Notes: generated by a model not told the origin, from the sequence alone. DNA of 64,000 nt from an uncultured Desulfobacter sp. (GCF_963665355.1 NZ_OY762229.1:372001-436000), one strand, 5' to 3'. Positions 8,620 through 17,682 are shown, counted from the first letter of the stretch. Numbers and translations: made by a program.

Positions 8620-8779
8620 GAAGGTCTTTATAAAAATTAAAGATCTTCATTTCCATTTTTGAAGGTCTTTTCGTAAACTCTCCAAATTTTTTTCTCGCTA
8701 AATCCCGTGCTATTTAAGTCTTTCTGCCTCTGGTAATATTTTTTAAAAAATTTTGCTCTACCCAAAACTGAAGATCTTC
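8620..8779. repeat. Cluster of GAAGRTCTT repeats, possible origin or operator
   Basis: GAAGGTCTT occurs at 8620-8628 and 8661-8669, its inverse AAGATCTTC at 8640-8648, and the full palindrome GAAGATCTTC at 8770-8779. The 190-bp stretch is AT-rich, has no gene, and lies directly before the Xis-like gene and replication operon. Iterated sites in such a place suit a replication origin or repressor/Xis operators. Confidence 0.5.
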
Positions 8780-8840
8780 AGGGTTTCAATTAAAGGCCGG
8801 TAAGAATCGGCAGAACCCTAAAAGAGAAAGGACTTAAACT

Positions 8841-9056
8841 ATGGATAATGTAACTCCTGGATATTTCGGTAAAGGAAAAAAACTCCGAAGCACAAAAGAA
8901 GTCGCTGCATATCTCGGTGTGGCAATTCAGACCGTTTATAACTGGAGGCACCAGCGCAAGGGTCCGGACTATGTGATGGTGGGCGGCAAGCCCATGTACG
9001 AGGACGAAGCTATCGATAGATACCTGGATAATAACCGTGTTTACTTGTCCGCATAG
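8841..9056 (+). CDS. Excisionase-like HTH protein
   Basis: 71 residues. RSTKEVAAYLGVAIQTVYNWR (about 13-33) is a MerR-like helix-turn-helix and MVGGKPMYEDEAIDRYLD the winged part, as in excisionase-family (HTH_17) proteins. A good ribosome site (AAAGGA) lies upstream. It probably directs excision or represses the operon that follows. It begins a run of phage-type genes to 15058 on the same strand. Confidence 0.8.
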   Translation: MDNVTPGYFGKGKKLRSTKEVAAYLGVAIQTVYNWRHQRKGPDYVMVGGKPMYEDEAIDRYLDNNRVYLSA

Positions 9057-9107
9057 GCCTCAAGCACCAATCCCGGCCTGGCCGCCGGGAAAGGAGATGA
9101 AGTAACG

Positions 9108-9959
9108 ATGTACCAGAATAATAGCAGTCACCCTTCAAACTGTCAAATGAGCAAACAGCGCCTGATTGATAACCTGGGCCGTGATCGTGAACCCAACGTT
9201 CATACTCATGAAGAATTTGGTTCCTTGAGAAGCATTGACCATGAAGATGGCACCCTTTGGTGGGTGGCAACGGATGTATGCCGGGCTTTGAGTATCAAAG
9301 ACGTCAGCATGGCAATAAAAAAGCTGGATGATGATGAAAAGGGTACCAATAAAATTGGCACCCCTGGTGGTCCCCAGGAATTGACCATTATTAATGAACC
9401 TGGATTATACAGCTTGATACTGCGATCCCGCAAACCGGAAGCTAAAATATTTAAGCGCTGGGTAACCCATGATGTTCTTCCCGCTATTCGAAAGACTGGT
9501 GGATACATCGCAGCTGGTGCCAAAGATACCGATGACGAAATCATGGCCCGGGCGCTGCTGGTGGCCCAGGACACACTTAATCGGCGTGACACCCGTATCA
9601 AAGCGCTTGAAGTTGCCAATAAAACAATGCAGCCCAAGGTCCTGTTCGCGGATGCTGTATCAGCCTCGACCTCTTCCATTTTGGTGGGCGAACTCTCAAA
9701 AATTTTGCGTCAGAACGGCATCCAGACCGGGCAAAATAGGCTTTTCGTTTGGTTGCGTGAGAACGGTTATCTCATCCAGCGCAAGGGCAGTGATTTCAAT
9801 ATGCCCACGCAGCGATCAATGGAGCTTGGCCTGTTTGAAATTAAAGAACGTACCATCGTCAACCCCGACGATTCAACCCGGATTACAAAGACATCCAAGG
9901 TAACTGGCAAGGGCCAGCAGTATTTTATCAATATGTTTCTGGGTCAGGTCGGAGACTAA
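9108..9959 (+). CDS. Phage antirepressor with Bro-N and KilAC domains
   Basis: 283 residues. About residues 35-140 are a Bro-N domain (LWWVATDVCRALSIKDV, LTIINEPGLYSLILRSRKPEA, FKRWVTHDVLPAIRKTGGYI). After a short helical linker, residues about 180-275 are a KilAC (ANT) DNA-binding domain (ILRQNGIQTGQNRLFVWLRE, GYLIQRKGSDFNMPTQRSME, GKGQQYFINMF). Proteins with this pair act as antirepressors in phages and related elements. The ATG has a good GGAGATGA site and the next gene follows after four bases, so it is in the replication operon. Confidence 0.9.
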   Translation: MYQNNSSHPSNCQMSKQRLIDNLGRDREPNVHTHEEFGSLRSIDHEDGTLWWVATDVCRALSIKDVSMAIKKLDDDEKGTNKIGTPGGPQELTIINEPGLYSLILRSRKPEAKIFKRWVTHDVLPAIRKTGGYIAAGAKDTDDEIMARALLVAQDTLNRRDTRIKALEVANKTMQPKVLFADAVSASTSSILVGELSKILRQNGIQTGQNRLFVWLRENGYLIQRKGSDFNMPTQRSMELGLFEIKERTIVNPDDSTRITKTSKVTGKGQQYFINMFLGQVGD

Positions 9960-9963
9960 TTCA

Positions 9964-10800
9964 ATGGATAGGGGCTGGTTCAAAATATATCGCCGCTTAG
10001 CAGAATCTGACTTCTGGGTATCGGAGCCCTTCAGTAAGCCCCAGGCCTGGGTTGATCTCATTGCTTTGGCAAACCATAAACCTGGAACCGTTTGGATTCG
10101 AGGCGTTGAAATCAGCGTCAACAGGGGGCAGACAGCACGCTCAGAACTGACTTTATCTAAGCGGTGGAAGTGGTCAAGAAAGAAGGTACGAAACTTTTTG
10201 AAATGGCTCGAAAAAGAACAGCAGATAGAACAACAAAAATCAAACGTAACATCTTTAATTTCCATTATAAATTATGACCAATATCAGACAGACGGTACAG
10301 CAGAAAGAACCGCAGAGGGTACAACAGAAGAACACCAAAAGAACACCAAAGGGTACACAAACAAGAATGATAAGAATAATAAGAATGAAAAGAACATAAT
10401 AATATCCCCCCTTACCCCCCAGGGGGGAACCGTTTCCAAGAAAAAAGAATTTGAAAAATATCTCATTGGAAAAATTCAGGGCACTTCATTCGTTCAATAT
10501 CAAAAAAAGCTCATAGAGTTTGTTGAATACCGCATGAGTTTCCCGGCTGTAAAGCGATACAAAACCACAAAGGGGATTGATGGCCTGCTAACCAGTGTCG
10601 GTGATCTTATACGGGCTGGCCTGGACCCTATCGAATGTCTTGATAAAACCATGGAAGAAGAATGGCTTAAACCAAAGCCAGAATATTTTTCCAAGGGACA
10701 ACAAAATAGCGGCCGTGCAGTTGGCAGATCGGAGCAAAACAAGCAGGCATGTGCCAGTTTTATAGAACGGATGATGGGAAGGAGCGATTATGAAGAATGA
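9964..10800 (+). CDS. Phage replication initiator (replisome organiser type)
   Basis: 278 residues. The N-terminal 110 residues (RGWFKIYRRLAESDFWVSE, QAWVDLIALANHKPGT, RWKWSRKKVRNFLKWLEKE) form the winged-helix domain found in phage replisome organisers. A Thr/Asn/Lys-rich linker (about 115-145) follows, containing a DNA run of C and G bases (10408-10430), and then a C-terminal DnaD-like helical part. It should bind the element origin and recruit helicase. Its stop overlaps the next gene by about ten bases, a helicase-loader candidate, which supports the role. The specific family is inferred from the N terminus. Confidence 0.75.
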   Translation: MDRGWFKIYRRLAESDFWVSEPFSKPQAWVDLIALANHKPGTVWIRGVEISVNRGQTARSELTLSKRWKWSRKKVRNFLKWLEKEQQIEQQKSNVTSLISIINYDQYQTDGTAERTAEGTTEEHQKNTKGYTNKNDKNNKNEKNIIISPLTPQGGTVSKKKEFEKYLIGKIQGTSFVQYQKKLIEFVEYRMSFPAVKRYKTTKGIDGLLTSVGDLIRAGLDPIECLDKTMEEEWLKPKPEYFSKGQQNSGRAVGRSEQNKQACASFIERMMGRSDYEE

Positions 10801-11386
10801 CAAACAAGACTTGGCTATGTTTTCAAAAGTGATGTGGGGTCTTGCCGAGGATTTTGGAGGTAAAATCTCAGAAGATAATCTTAAAATGAGATTCAAGGCC
10901 CTGCAGGAATTTTCCATTGAACAAATAACAGCAGCTGGCACCTGGCTGTTGAAACACAGGGAAAAAGATTTCCCAGCAGTGCCCACAACAAAAGAGATTA
11001 TCGATGCGGTAAACACCCAAAACAACGGGTCCGTTAGTGTTAAAACGAAAGCTGGCCTTGAGGCTGATAAAGTCCTTGAGACCTTGAAAGAGTGGGGCCG
11101 TGATGCAGAGCCGCTGTTTTACGATAAAACAACAACATACTTGATGACACACCGCTGGACTTTCCAGAAGCTGGACACGATGGCTGTCAAGGACCCTGGG
11201 TTAGTTTGGTGGCGTAAAGAGTTTATCGAATCTTACCTTGAGCTGGCAAAAGATCAGGCCGCCGGCGGAAATTTGCTGCCTGCCCTGTATAAAATTTCAT
11301 CTAAAAAATTAAACGAGCTTGCCCAAAAATCCGTTAAAAGGCTGCCCGATTCGAAAAAAGAGCGGCCCAAGGGGCGCTCGAATTAA
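10790..11386 (+). CDS. Replication protein, possible helicase loader (copy 1)
   Basis: 198 residues, all-helical in character. The N-terminal part MFSKVMWGLAEDFGGKISEDNLKMRF followed by QEFSIEQITAAGTWLLKHR resembles loader/inhibitor-type proteins (G39P-like) of phage helicases; the later block THRWTFQKLDTM plus WWRKEFIESYLEL is shared with the protein at 20669-21211. It overlaps the replication initiator gene and is therefore probably in the same replication complex. The assignment to helicase loading rests on position and a weak family likeness. The paralogue in the second module is discussed there. Confidence 0.6.
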   Translation: MKNDKQDLAMFSKVMWGLAEDFGGKISEDNLKMRFKALQEFSIEQITAAGTWLLKHREKDFPAVPTTKEIIDAVNTQNNGSVSVKTKAGLEADKVLETLKEWGRDAEPLFYDKTTTYLMTHRWTFQKLDTMAVKDPGLVWWRKEFIESYLELAKDQAAGGNLLPALYKISSKKLNELAQKSVKRLPDSKKERPKGRSN

Positions 11387-11401
11387 AAAAAGGAATCAAA
11401 C

Positions 11402-11689
11402 ATGACTGACGCAACACAAATCATAAACGTCATTTCAGCCCAGCCGGGATGGTCTGCCCTTATCGAAATAGAAAATGTTGTGCCAGATTTCCGGCCAGAG
11501 CCGGTGCTTGGTTGGATTGTCATGCAAGACAACGGCGGGATTAAGGCACACCCTCTGCTTGTAAGTGGGATGATCAAAAATGCAAGGTATATCCAAAGGC
11601 CGGATGGCCGCATCATGGACGTGGGAAATGCAGTTTTTAGCAATCTGAACGACCTTATTGAAGCCATCCAAAAACAACCGCAAAAATAA
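11402..11689 (+). CDS. Small protein of unknown function
   Basis: 95 residues, starting 15 bases after the previous gene with AAAAAGGAATC upstream. It is mixed alpha/beta, with no Cys, signal peptide or membrane segment. The middle (VLGWIVMQDNGGIKAHPLL) has a beta-hairpin look. Not recognised; its place between replication and packaging genes suggests an element-specific small protein. Confidence 0.65.
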   Translation: MTDATQIINVISAQPGWSALIEIENVVPDFRPEPVLGWIVMQDNGGIKAHPLLVSGMIKNARYIQRPDGRIMDVGNAVFSNLNDLIEAIQKQPQK

Positions 11690-11716
11690 GATTTACACAT
11701 TTTAAAAGGAGTCAAG

Positions 11717-12274
11717 ATGACTGAAACAGCAAAAATCAAACAGGCCCAAAGCAACTTGGAGACAACCCAAAAAGAACTTGAATACATGACCACCGGCTTG
11801 GAAAAAGCAAAAGCTGAAATCACCCGGTTGGAATGGCAGATCAAACAGCTTGAGGCAGAAACACCGGAGCTTGCGGCCAAAATTATCCTGGGCGAAATCA
11901 AACAGGAGACCCTTGAAAAACACCTGGATAACATGTCAGATCTCAAACAGCAGGCAGCGATTTATAAGGCCGCTTTGCCGATCTTGGGGTCCTGGCTGGA
12001 ACAGGCAAGAGCGGATCGCAACAAGGCAAACGACGATTTGAGAAAAGAAAAGAATTGGCAGTGGTTTGAAGAACTCAAAGACCAACTTCTGGAAAAGTTC
12101 GATGAAAAGATTTTGTTGGAAGCCCGAATGTCGGTCCATGCCATTGGGCGCCAAGGACCGGCTGTTCATGCCTATGGCATTTTGGTGGATAAGCTTAGAA
12201 AACTAAATCCACGCAGGATATCCAATATTAATGTCAACCAACCGTCAAACAGGTGTCAAGTATGGCAGAATTGA
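11717..12274 (+). CDS. Coiled-coil protein of unknown function
   Basis: 185 residues with a strong AAAAGGAG site. Residues about 1-75 are a long heptad-like coiled coil (KAEITRLEWQIKQLEAETPEL), followed by further Lys/Glu-rich helix. The C terminus is basic. The stop overlaps the start of the HTH protein at 12262 by 13 bases. It may be a structural or scaffolding partner of the packaging or replication proteins; this is inference only. No family recognised. Confidence 0.7.
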   Translation: MTETAKIKQAQSNLETTQKELEYMTTGLEKAKAEITRLEWQIKQLEAETPELAAKIILGEIKQETLEKHLDNMSDLKQQAAIYKAALPILGSWLEQARADRNKANDDLRKEKNWQWFEELKDQLLEKFDEKILLEARMSVHAIGRQGPAVHAYGILVDKLRKLNPRRISNINVNQPSNRCQVWQN

Positions 12275-12861
12275 AATTCAATGATCGCGAGCTGTTACGG
12301 TTAATTGACAGGGAAAAATTGAGTCAAGCAGCCGCAGCTAAAAGACTGGGTGTCAGCCGGCAAGCTGTAAATACACGCTTGCAACAACTACGGGGAAAAA
12401 CTACCCGGGCAGTTGTTGCCAAAAAGGTTGAAGAATGTGTGGACCAAAAACTTGATGCCATGGCCCAGCTGCAAAAGATAAACGGTTATGCCAATGAACT
12501 TTTAGATCTGTGCATGGCTTGGGGCCGGGGTGATGATAAAGCCCTTCAAATCTTGGAATCCCAATGCCAAACCCGGAAAGTCCGTGTAGGTGATGAAGAG
12601 ATTGATGTCACAGAGTTTAAATTCAAAGATCCCCGGGAATTGGCCCTGAAAGCCATGGCCGAAATCCGGGGACAAATGAAGCTGCAGCTTGAAATCTTCC
12701 AGGCACTTTATGACCTAAAAGCAGCGGAAGAATTTCAACAGGAAATATTACAGACAATCGGAGAGGTTTCACCAGATGTTAGAGCAAAGATCATTCATAG
12801 ACTCAACGAAAAACGCGCTATTCGATCAGCTGTTAAATTCACTGAATCAACAGTTCGGTAA
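12262..12861 (+). CDS. Terminase small subunit-like DNA-binding protein
   Basis: 199 residues from ATG 12262 (a GTG three codons earlier is also possible). The N terminus has a clear helix-turn-helix (LSQAAAAKRLGVSRQAVNTRL, about residues 17-37), followed by helical central segments and a basic tail. A DNA-binding N terminus, helical oligomerising core and position directly before, and overlapping by 86 bases, a large terminase gene identify it as a probable TerS. It would recognise the packaging site. In satellites such a protein can redirect packaging of a helper phage. Confidence 0.7.
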   Translation: MAELKFNDRELLRLIDREKLSQAAAAKRLGVSRQAVNTRLQQLRGKTTRAVVAKKVEECVDQKLDAMAQLQKINGYANELLDLCMAWGRGDDKALQILESQCQTRKVRVGDEEIDVTEFKFKDPRELALKAMAEIRGQMKLQLEIFQALYDLKAAEEFQQEILQTIGEVSPDVRAKIIHRLNEKRAIRSAVKFTESTVR

Positions 12862-14383
12862 TGGTGACGCGGGGACGTTTGCTCTCTACCAGCAGGATCC
12901 GGTTAAATTTGGTGAACAGGTCCTGAACGAAACCTTCACGGATGACGTCAAAACAATGATGGAGTCCGTCAGGGACTACGCTATCACCATTGCCAAGTCT
13001 GCCAATGCTACCGGAAAAACCCATGCTGCGGCCCGGGTTGCTGTTTGGTTTTATAAGGCTTTCCCTGATTGCCAGGTGTACACGGCGGCAGCTCCGCCGG
13101 AATCCAACCTGAAAAAGCTTTTGTGGGGTGAAATCGGAAGCCTTTCAGAGAAACACCCGGATCTGTTCAAGGAAGATACCATGAAAAGCCTTCATATTGA
13201 ACGATCTGCTAAATCTTTTGTCACAGGCGTGACTATCCCAATGTCAGGCACCGAGGCTCAACGCCAGGCAAAGTTTTCAGGTAAACATGCGCCCTATCTG
13301 CTTTTTATTCTGGACGAAGGCGACGCCATTCCAGATGAGGTTTACACCGCCATTGAATCCTGCCTGTCTGGTGGACATGGCCGGCTCCTGGTAATGTTTA
13401 ACCCCAGGTCGGAATCCGGGGAGGTCTACCGGATGGAACGGGATGGCCGGGCAAATGTGGTGAGTCTGAGCGCCTTCAACCATCCAAACGTAATTTCGGG
13501 AGAAGACCGAATTCCCGGTGCCGTTACCCGAGAAATCACTGTCCGAAGAATAAACCAATGGTGCCGCCCACTGGCAAGTGGAGAACAGCCAGATTCAGAA
13601 TGCTTTCAACTGCCTGATTTCCTGGTGGGTGAAGTTGGTACCAAACAGAACGGTGTCCCATTCCCGCCGTTGAATCCTGGCTGGTACAAAATTATGGAAC
13701 CGGTCTTTTCAGTAATGGTCTTGGGGCAATACCCGGCGCAGAGTTCAACGGCGTTAATCAGTAAGGAATGGATCAACGCAGCCCGGGCCAGATGGGATGC
13801 CTATGTTCTGGAGCATGGGGAAACCCCACCTGCATACACCCAGGCAATAATGGGCTTGGACGTGGCCGAGTTCGGTGCTGATTCAAACGTGGCAGCTTTT
13901 AGGTATGGCGGATTTGTTGAGCGCCTTATCTCATGGGCAGGGGTGGACACCATGACCACAGCGGACCGGGCCACGGCAGAATATAAAGGCAGATCTGTTC
14001 AATACTGCAATGTTGACGGCACTGGTATCGGTGCTGGTGTTGCGCCTGCCATGCAAAGAAATAGCTGTGTTGCCAATTCCACTAAAGTGGCATCCAGGCC
14101 AACAGAATCAACCGAGATGGGAGAGTTTCACATCCTGCGCGATCAGCTTTGGTGGGCCTGCCGGGAATGGCTGCGGACGGATTCTGGGGCCATGCTGCCA
14201 CCTGATGAAGGGGTTGTGGAAGAACTCATGGTTGCCACCTATGAGATCGTAAACGGCAAAATCAAGGTCATGCCCAAGGCCACAATGAGAGAATTGTTAA
14301 AACGTAGTCCAGACAAGGCAGACGCGCTTTGCCTGACATTTGCACCGGAAGATAAGTCCGGGCGGATATTTCCATATCTTTAA
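12776..14383 (+). CDS. Phage terminase large subunit
   Basis: 535 residues. An ATPase part carries a Walker A-like motif SANATGKTHAAARVA (about residue 74) and a Walker B LLFILDEGDAIPDEVY (about 180), with coupling motif LVMFNPRSESGE. The C-terminal nuclease part has IMGLDVAEFGADSNVAAF (about 360) as the first RNase H-fold acidic cluster and DKADALCLTF near the end as a later one. Both match TerL. It pumps and cuts DNA at an empty prohead. The ATG follows GGAGAGG within the upstream gene. No portal or capsid gene follows, which is unusual. Confidence 0.85.
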   Translation: MLEQRSFIDSTKNALFDQLLNSLNQQFGNGDAGTFALYQQDPVKFGEQVLNETFTDDVKTMMESVRDYAITIAKSANATGKTHAAARVAVWFYKAFPDCQVYTAAAPPESNLKKLLWGEIGSLSEKHPDLFKEDTMKSLHIERSAKSFVTGVTIPMSGTEAQRQAKFSGKHAPYLLFILDEGDAIPDEVYTAIESCLSGGHGRLLVMFNPRSESGEVYRMERDGRANVVSLSAFNHPNVISGEDRIPGAVTREITVRRINQWCRPLASGEQPDSECFQLPDFLVGEVGTKQNGVPFPPLNPGWYKIMEPVFSVMVLGQYPAQSSTALISKEWINAARARWDAYVLEHGETPPAYTQAIMGLDVAEFGADSNVAAFRYGGFVERLISWAGVDTMTTADRATAEYKGRSVQYCNVDGTGIGAGVAPAMQRNSCVANSTKVASRPTESTEMGEFHILRDQLWWACREWLRTDSGAMLPPDEGVVEELMVATYEIVNGKIKVMPKATMRELLKRSPDKADALCLTFAPEDKSGRIFPYL

Positions 14384-14392
14384 GAGGTAATT

Positions 14393-15058
14393 ATGATTTT
14401 TGGCACCATTTTAAACTCAAAACAGGATGATCGGGGTATCATCACACACCAGGTATTGAAGGACAGCAAAGAATCTAAAAACAACTATGCCCAGGTTGCA
14501 GCAGGTTTGCATTGGCCTGAAAAAGGCTCACCAGGCTTTAGCGTGATCCTGGGCGAAATATTTAATCCGTACAAGGATAGCGGAGAATATGTCCGGGGGC
14601 CGCTGGTGCTTCTTGCTGAGACAGAATACCAAGAGTCTCTGTCAACCATGTTCTCAAAATTATCGGATGAACTCGGGCACATAGGCTGCACTGATATTTT
14701 TTGTGATAGCCAGTCCACTGGCCGGCGTGAATTTGCTGAAGCGTTTTGGGATTTTAAACATCAAAATATACAGGTAAAAGGTTCTCTGTGCATGCCGCCT
14801 TTCCCTGAAAACTTTGGAGTTGGGTTTCATGAGATCCGCCACCAGATAGAAACCGGATTACTGGAGATTCCCAAAGAATCAATCTGTTTTCAGCAACTCC
14901 AAAAAATAATTTTCGATGATCTTAGAGACCCCATGGTTCATGCGAAGTTTCCCGCTTTAGAGGCCCTGCGGTTTGCAGCCGGGGGGATTATGAACCGGAC
15001 TCCAAAACCGTACAGGAAGAAACGCAAACGTCGGCAACGGTCGGCTATGGCTCTTTAA
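14393..15058 (+). CDS. Unknown protein downstream of terminase
   Basis: 221 residues, starting nine bases after TerL with AAGAGGTAATT upstream. It has DIFCDSQSTGRREFAEAFWDF in the middle and a very basic tail (YRKKRKRRQRS near the C terminus). The pattern of an Asp-rich strand plus DALRFAAGGIM-like ending is reminiscent of an RNase H-fold nuclease module of terminases, so it could be a second packaging nuclease. That is a weak structural guess. No portal signature is seen. Confidence 0.6.
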   Translation: MIFGTILNSKQDDRGIITHQVLKDSKESKNNYAQVAAGLHWPEKGSPGFSVILGEIFNPYKDSGEYVRGPLVLLAETEYQESLSTMFSKLSDELGHIGCTDIFCDSQSTGRREFAEAFWDFKHQNIQVKGSLCMPPFPENFGVGFHEIRHQIETGLLEIPKESICFQQLQKIIFDDLRDPMVHAKFPALEALRFAAGGIMNRTPKPYRKKRKRRQRSAMAL

Positions 15059-15061
15059 CCG

Positions 15062-15604
15062 AATACAAATTGCCCAGGGCTGGTTCCATGGGCCTTGGAA
15101 GCAAAGAAAGACACAGGGGCCAGCCTGCGGAAGATTGGCCGGACTGTTGCCGCTGAGGTTGAGAAGTATTTTGAGACTCGGGTTAATCCTATGACCATTA
15201 CCAATAAGGCCAACAAAATTAACCGCGTATCAAATGATACACCAGCCTAAAACCCAGCAACGGTGCTGGTAGATGGCGGCAACACTGGCAACAATATCAC
15301 CACACAAGAAGCTGTTGCCGCCGTTGAAAATGAGATCGAAAAAGCCACCCCTGTCAGGGAGGCATCCAGAAAAGTAGCAGAAAGCACAGGAATGAACGAT
15401 GGCTCCTTGAGAGTAGCCCACCAGCGCGCAGAGAAGAAAATGAACAGCGCAAAATTATCCAAACTGCAAAGATTCATCCTGGTGGAGGCATACAAGCACG
15501 GTGAGATCCAGAACGCTGATATCCTGATGCGTTGGTATAGCTTCCAGCCGGTATCTCATGAAAAAATCAAATTCAACCGGAAGCAGATCAGCATGAAAAA
15601 ATAG
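15062..15604 (+). pseudogene. Remnant paralogue of the IS66-split gene
   Basis: One reading frame is open from 15062 except for a single in-frame TAA at 15248-15250. It first encodes DTGASLRKIGRTVAAEVEKY, closely like DTGTSLREISRTVVAEVERY at about 7700, and after the stop ITTQEAVAAVENEIEKATPV, like TTTPEAVAAVKREVEKGTPA. The spacing between the blocks is the same, so this is a shortened, broken copy of the gene at 3253-8596. There is no start codon with a ribosome site. It marks the junction between the packaging genes and the second module. Confidence 0.7.
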
Positions 15605-15973
15605 CTGCGCGCCACAGTCTCCACGGCAAAGGTCCTAACCCGGCTCAGGTACCGGAGGGTATTGCGGCGGGTAGGCTAAGACTTAGGCACAGCTTAATAC
15701 CGACCAGCAAATCAAAATTATTTACCCCACAATGCTTTTGTTATTGAATGATAGTTTCAAATAGGCCTGGGTGACCAATGATACCATAAGTGCTTAGGCA
15801 ATTACAGATCACAAATAGTCGATTTTGGACCGCCTAAAATGAAGGAGTATGTTCTATAAAATTGATTTTGCTTCCTGTTGAATTATCGAAAAGACGGATA
15901 ATAATGTATTAACGGAGCCTATGAACGGCTTGTTTTCCAGTAACAAGAAACCTTTTTGAAAAATACGATTTGC
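15605..15973. other. Non-coding gap
   Basis: No gene, clear hairpin or repeat was recognised in these 370 bases between the broken paralogue and the convergent lipoprotein gene. Confidence 0.4.
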
Positions 15974-16894
15974 TTAGTTTTCTTGTTTTGTTTGGTTTGT
16001 CAATCTTTCTGCTGTGAGAATCAAATATGGCGCTTTAGATAAAATATTGTCTGTACCATCAATCAAATCTTTTGAAAGAAATGTTTTAGCTTCAAGCATA
16101 GTGATATTTTCCCTAACATACTGATTAATATCAGCATCCGTTGTTGCGTTTTTATTTACGAAGTAATCAACTTTTCCTGATCCAAGAATTAACAGTTTGT
16201 CTGTTTCGTCATCTTTCATCCTACTTGTTACATAAATTGAATGTTCAAACACCTTTGTTGCATTTAAATTGGCTGCCCAGTCATCTAACGATTTGCCTGT
16301 TACTGAAAGCACAACATCAAACACGCCAAAGACTATATCTTTGAAGCCTGCTAGAAATGTATCCCCGGGTGAAAAACTTGATTTTTCAATGCTAGTTATA
16401 TCTGTCGACCTAACTCTCCTCAATGCTTTCACTAAAGCTTTTGTATCTACCTCATATCCTTTTAATATAATGTGGTAATTAGTATCAATTGTTTCTGTAA
16501 AAAATATCTGATTTTGTACAACAACTGGTTGGTATGTTGCCATATGTTCTGCAAGATCAGTGATTTTTGAATACCTTAAGAATTGACCATTTTTATATAT
16601 CATCGCATAAAGCATCAATTCTCTATTTCCAACCTGGCCCTTACTAGTTGCACTTTTTTCATCTAATTCTGTTAAGTACGCACAATCTAAAGACAAGCGA
16701 ATAACTGACCCTTCTTTTACCTCTATTGCACTAGTGGGGTGGCGAGTTAATTTTATCATTGGAGTTTCAGCAACAGTACTCGTGACACCTGATTTTTTGG
16801 ATAATTTAAACGTATACGATGGTGCGATCTGTGACTTTCCTGCACAACAAAATAAAAATAACGACGTCGCAATCATTATCAGGATTTTTTTCAT
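15974..16894 (-). CDS. Predicted lipoprotein, cargo of element 1
   Basis: 306 residues. The N terminus MKKILIMIATSLFLFCCAG is a lipoprotein signal with Cys-16/17 as the likely modified residue. The rest is soluble, Ser/Thr-rich and slightly basic, with a central DTFLAGFKDIVFGVFDVVLS amphipathic segment. The ATG is preceded by AGGG. It is transcribed against all other element-1 genes, is markedly AT-richer than the neighbours, and stands alone. This suggests a morphon-like cargo gene expressed from its own promoter in the integrated state. Not recognised; it may be surface exposed or periplasmic. Confidence 0.75.
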   Translation of the reverse strand: MKKILIMIATSLFLFCCAGKSQIAPSYTFKLSKKSGVTSTVAETPMIKLTRHPTSAIEVKEGSVIRLSLDCAYLTELDEKSATSKGQVGNRELMLYAMIYKNGQFLRYSKITDLAEHMATYQPVVVQNQIFFTETIDTNYHIILKGYEVDTKALVKALRRVRSTDITSIEKSSFSPGDTFLAGFKDIVFGVFDVVLSVTGKSLDDWAANLNATKVFEHSIYVTSRMKDDETDKLLILGSGKVDYFVNKNATTDADINQYVRENITMLEAKTFLSKDLIDGTDNILSKAPYLILTAERLTNQTKQEN

Positions 16895-17417
16895 AGTTTT
16901 TTCCCTATATTTTTAAACAATATGATTTGTAGGTTTGTTTATCACCTATCCTCTTATATCCAATGGCAAATTCTGAGAAAATGTGTACTCTCACCATTTC
17001 TCTTGAGGCCTTACAGGATATATCCTACAAAAATAAAGATTATTGAATAACTAATCACCCCCTGATGAAAAATGCAACATAAAATTTTACATATAATCCT
17101 GCCTCTGCTTGAATCCCCAAAAAAAAGCGAGCAATTTGTCTATTTATGTGGTGTGCAACCCTTGATAATAAAGGCGTTGACTACTTTTGTTATTGAGGGC
17201 CTGGCATGCAAAATCCGGCAGATCAAACCGAGACGTTTGCAGAGAGGCCTACTGCCAGAGTGAAGTCTGTTTTTTGGGTGGATTAAAACCCCCAATTTAT
17301 ATACCCCTCCCCATTGCCGGGATCACCGCCGGCGTTTTCCAGGAAAATAAGCCCGGACCTAAGCACCAAGGTATTTGTGGATCATAATCCGGAAAATATA
17401 AGCCACAAAATAATTCC
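16895..17417. other. Non-coding gap between modules of element 1
   Basis: No gene is supported. The short frames have no ribosome sites. The last part is the upstream region of the second replication operon. Confidence 0.4.
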
Positions 17418-17447
17418 TTGACACCATCCCACAGACCCGGCTAATGT
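17418..17447 (+). promoter_or_regulatory. Sigma-70 promoter for second replication module
   Basis: TTGACA at 17418-17423 and TAATGT at 17442-17447 are separated by 18 bases. Transcription would start near 17454 and give a leader of about 230 bases before the ATG at 17683. The leader contains an open frame in phase with that gene (from 17479), so a longer product cannot be excluded. Confidence 0.55.
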
Positions 17448-17682
17448 AAACCATTCCTGCAAATTCAGGGATGCCGGTTTGGTCACCGGGAACCACGGAC
17501 GCGAAGAGGCGTCTACATTATTATGTGAACGCTTTTTTTCGTTCCATGTGTCTATATTGGGCAGCATGGGGGATACCTTCGGGTATGCCGGTTCCGTGGA
17601 CCGGTTGACCAACCCCTATGTTGCCCTTTTTGTTTTTGGTCAAATGAAAAGGGCTTACTCACAAATCCACGGAGGCCCTACA

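Noticed and set aside
9206-9679. Minus-strand frame opposite the Bro-N gene
   Set aside because: Antisense shadow; no ribosome site and no family likeness.
17479-17682. Possible N-terminal extension or leader gene of the 17683 gene
   Set aside because: The strong ribosome site at the later ATG and lack of any recognisable motif make a separate or longer product unlikely; noted in the promoter entry.
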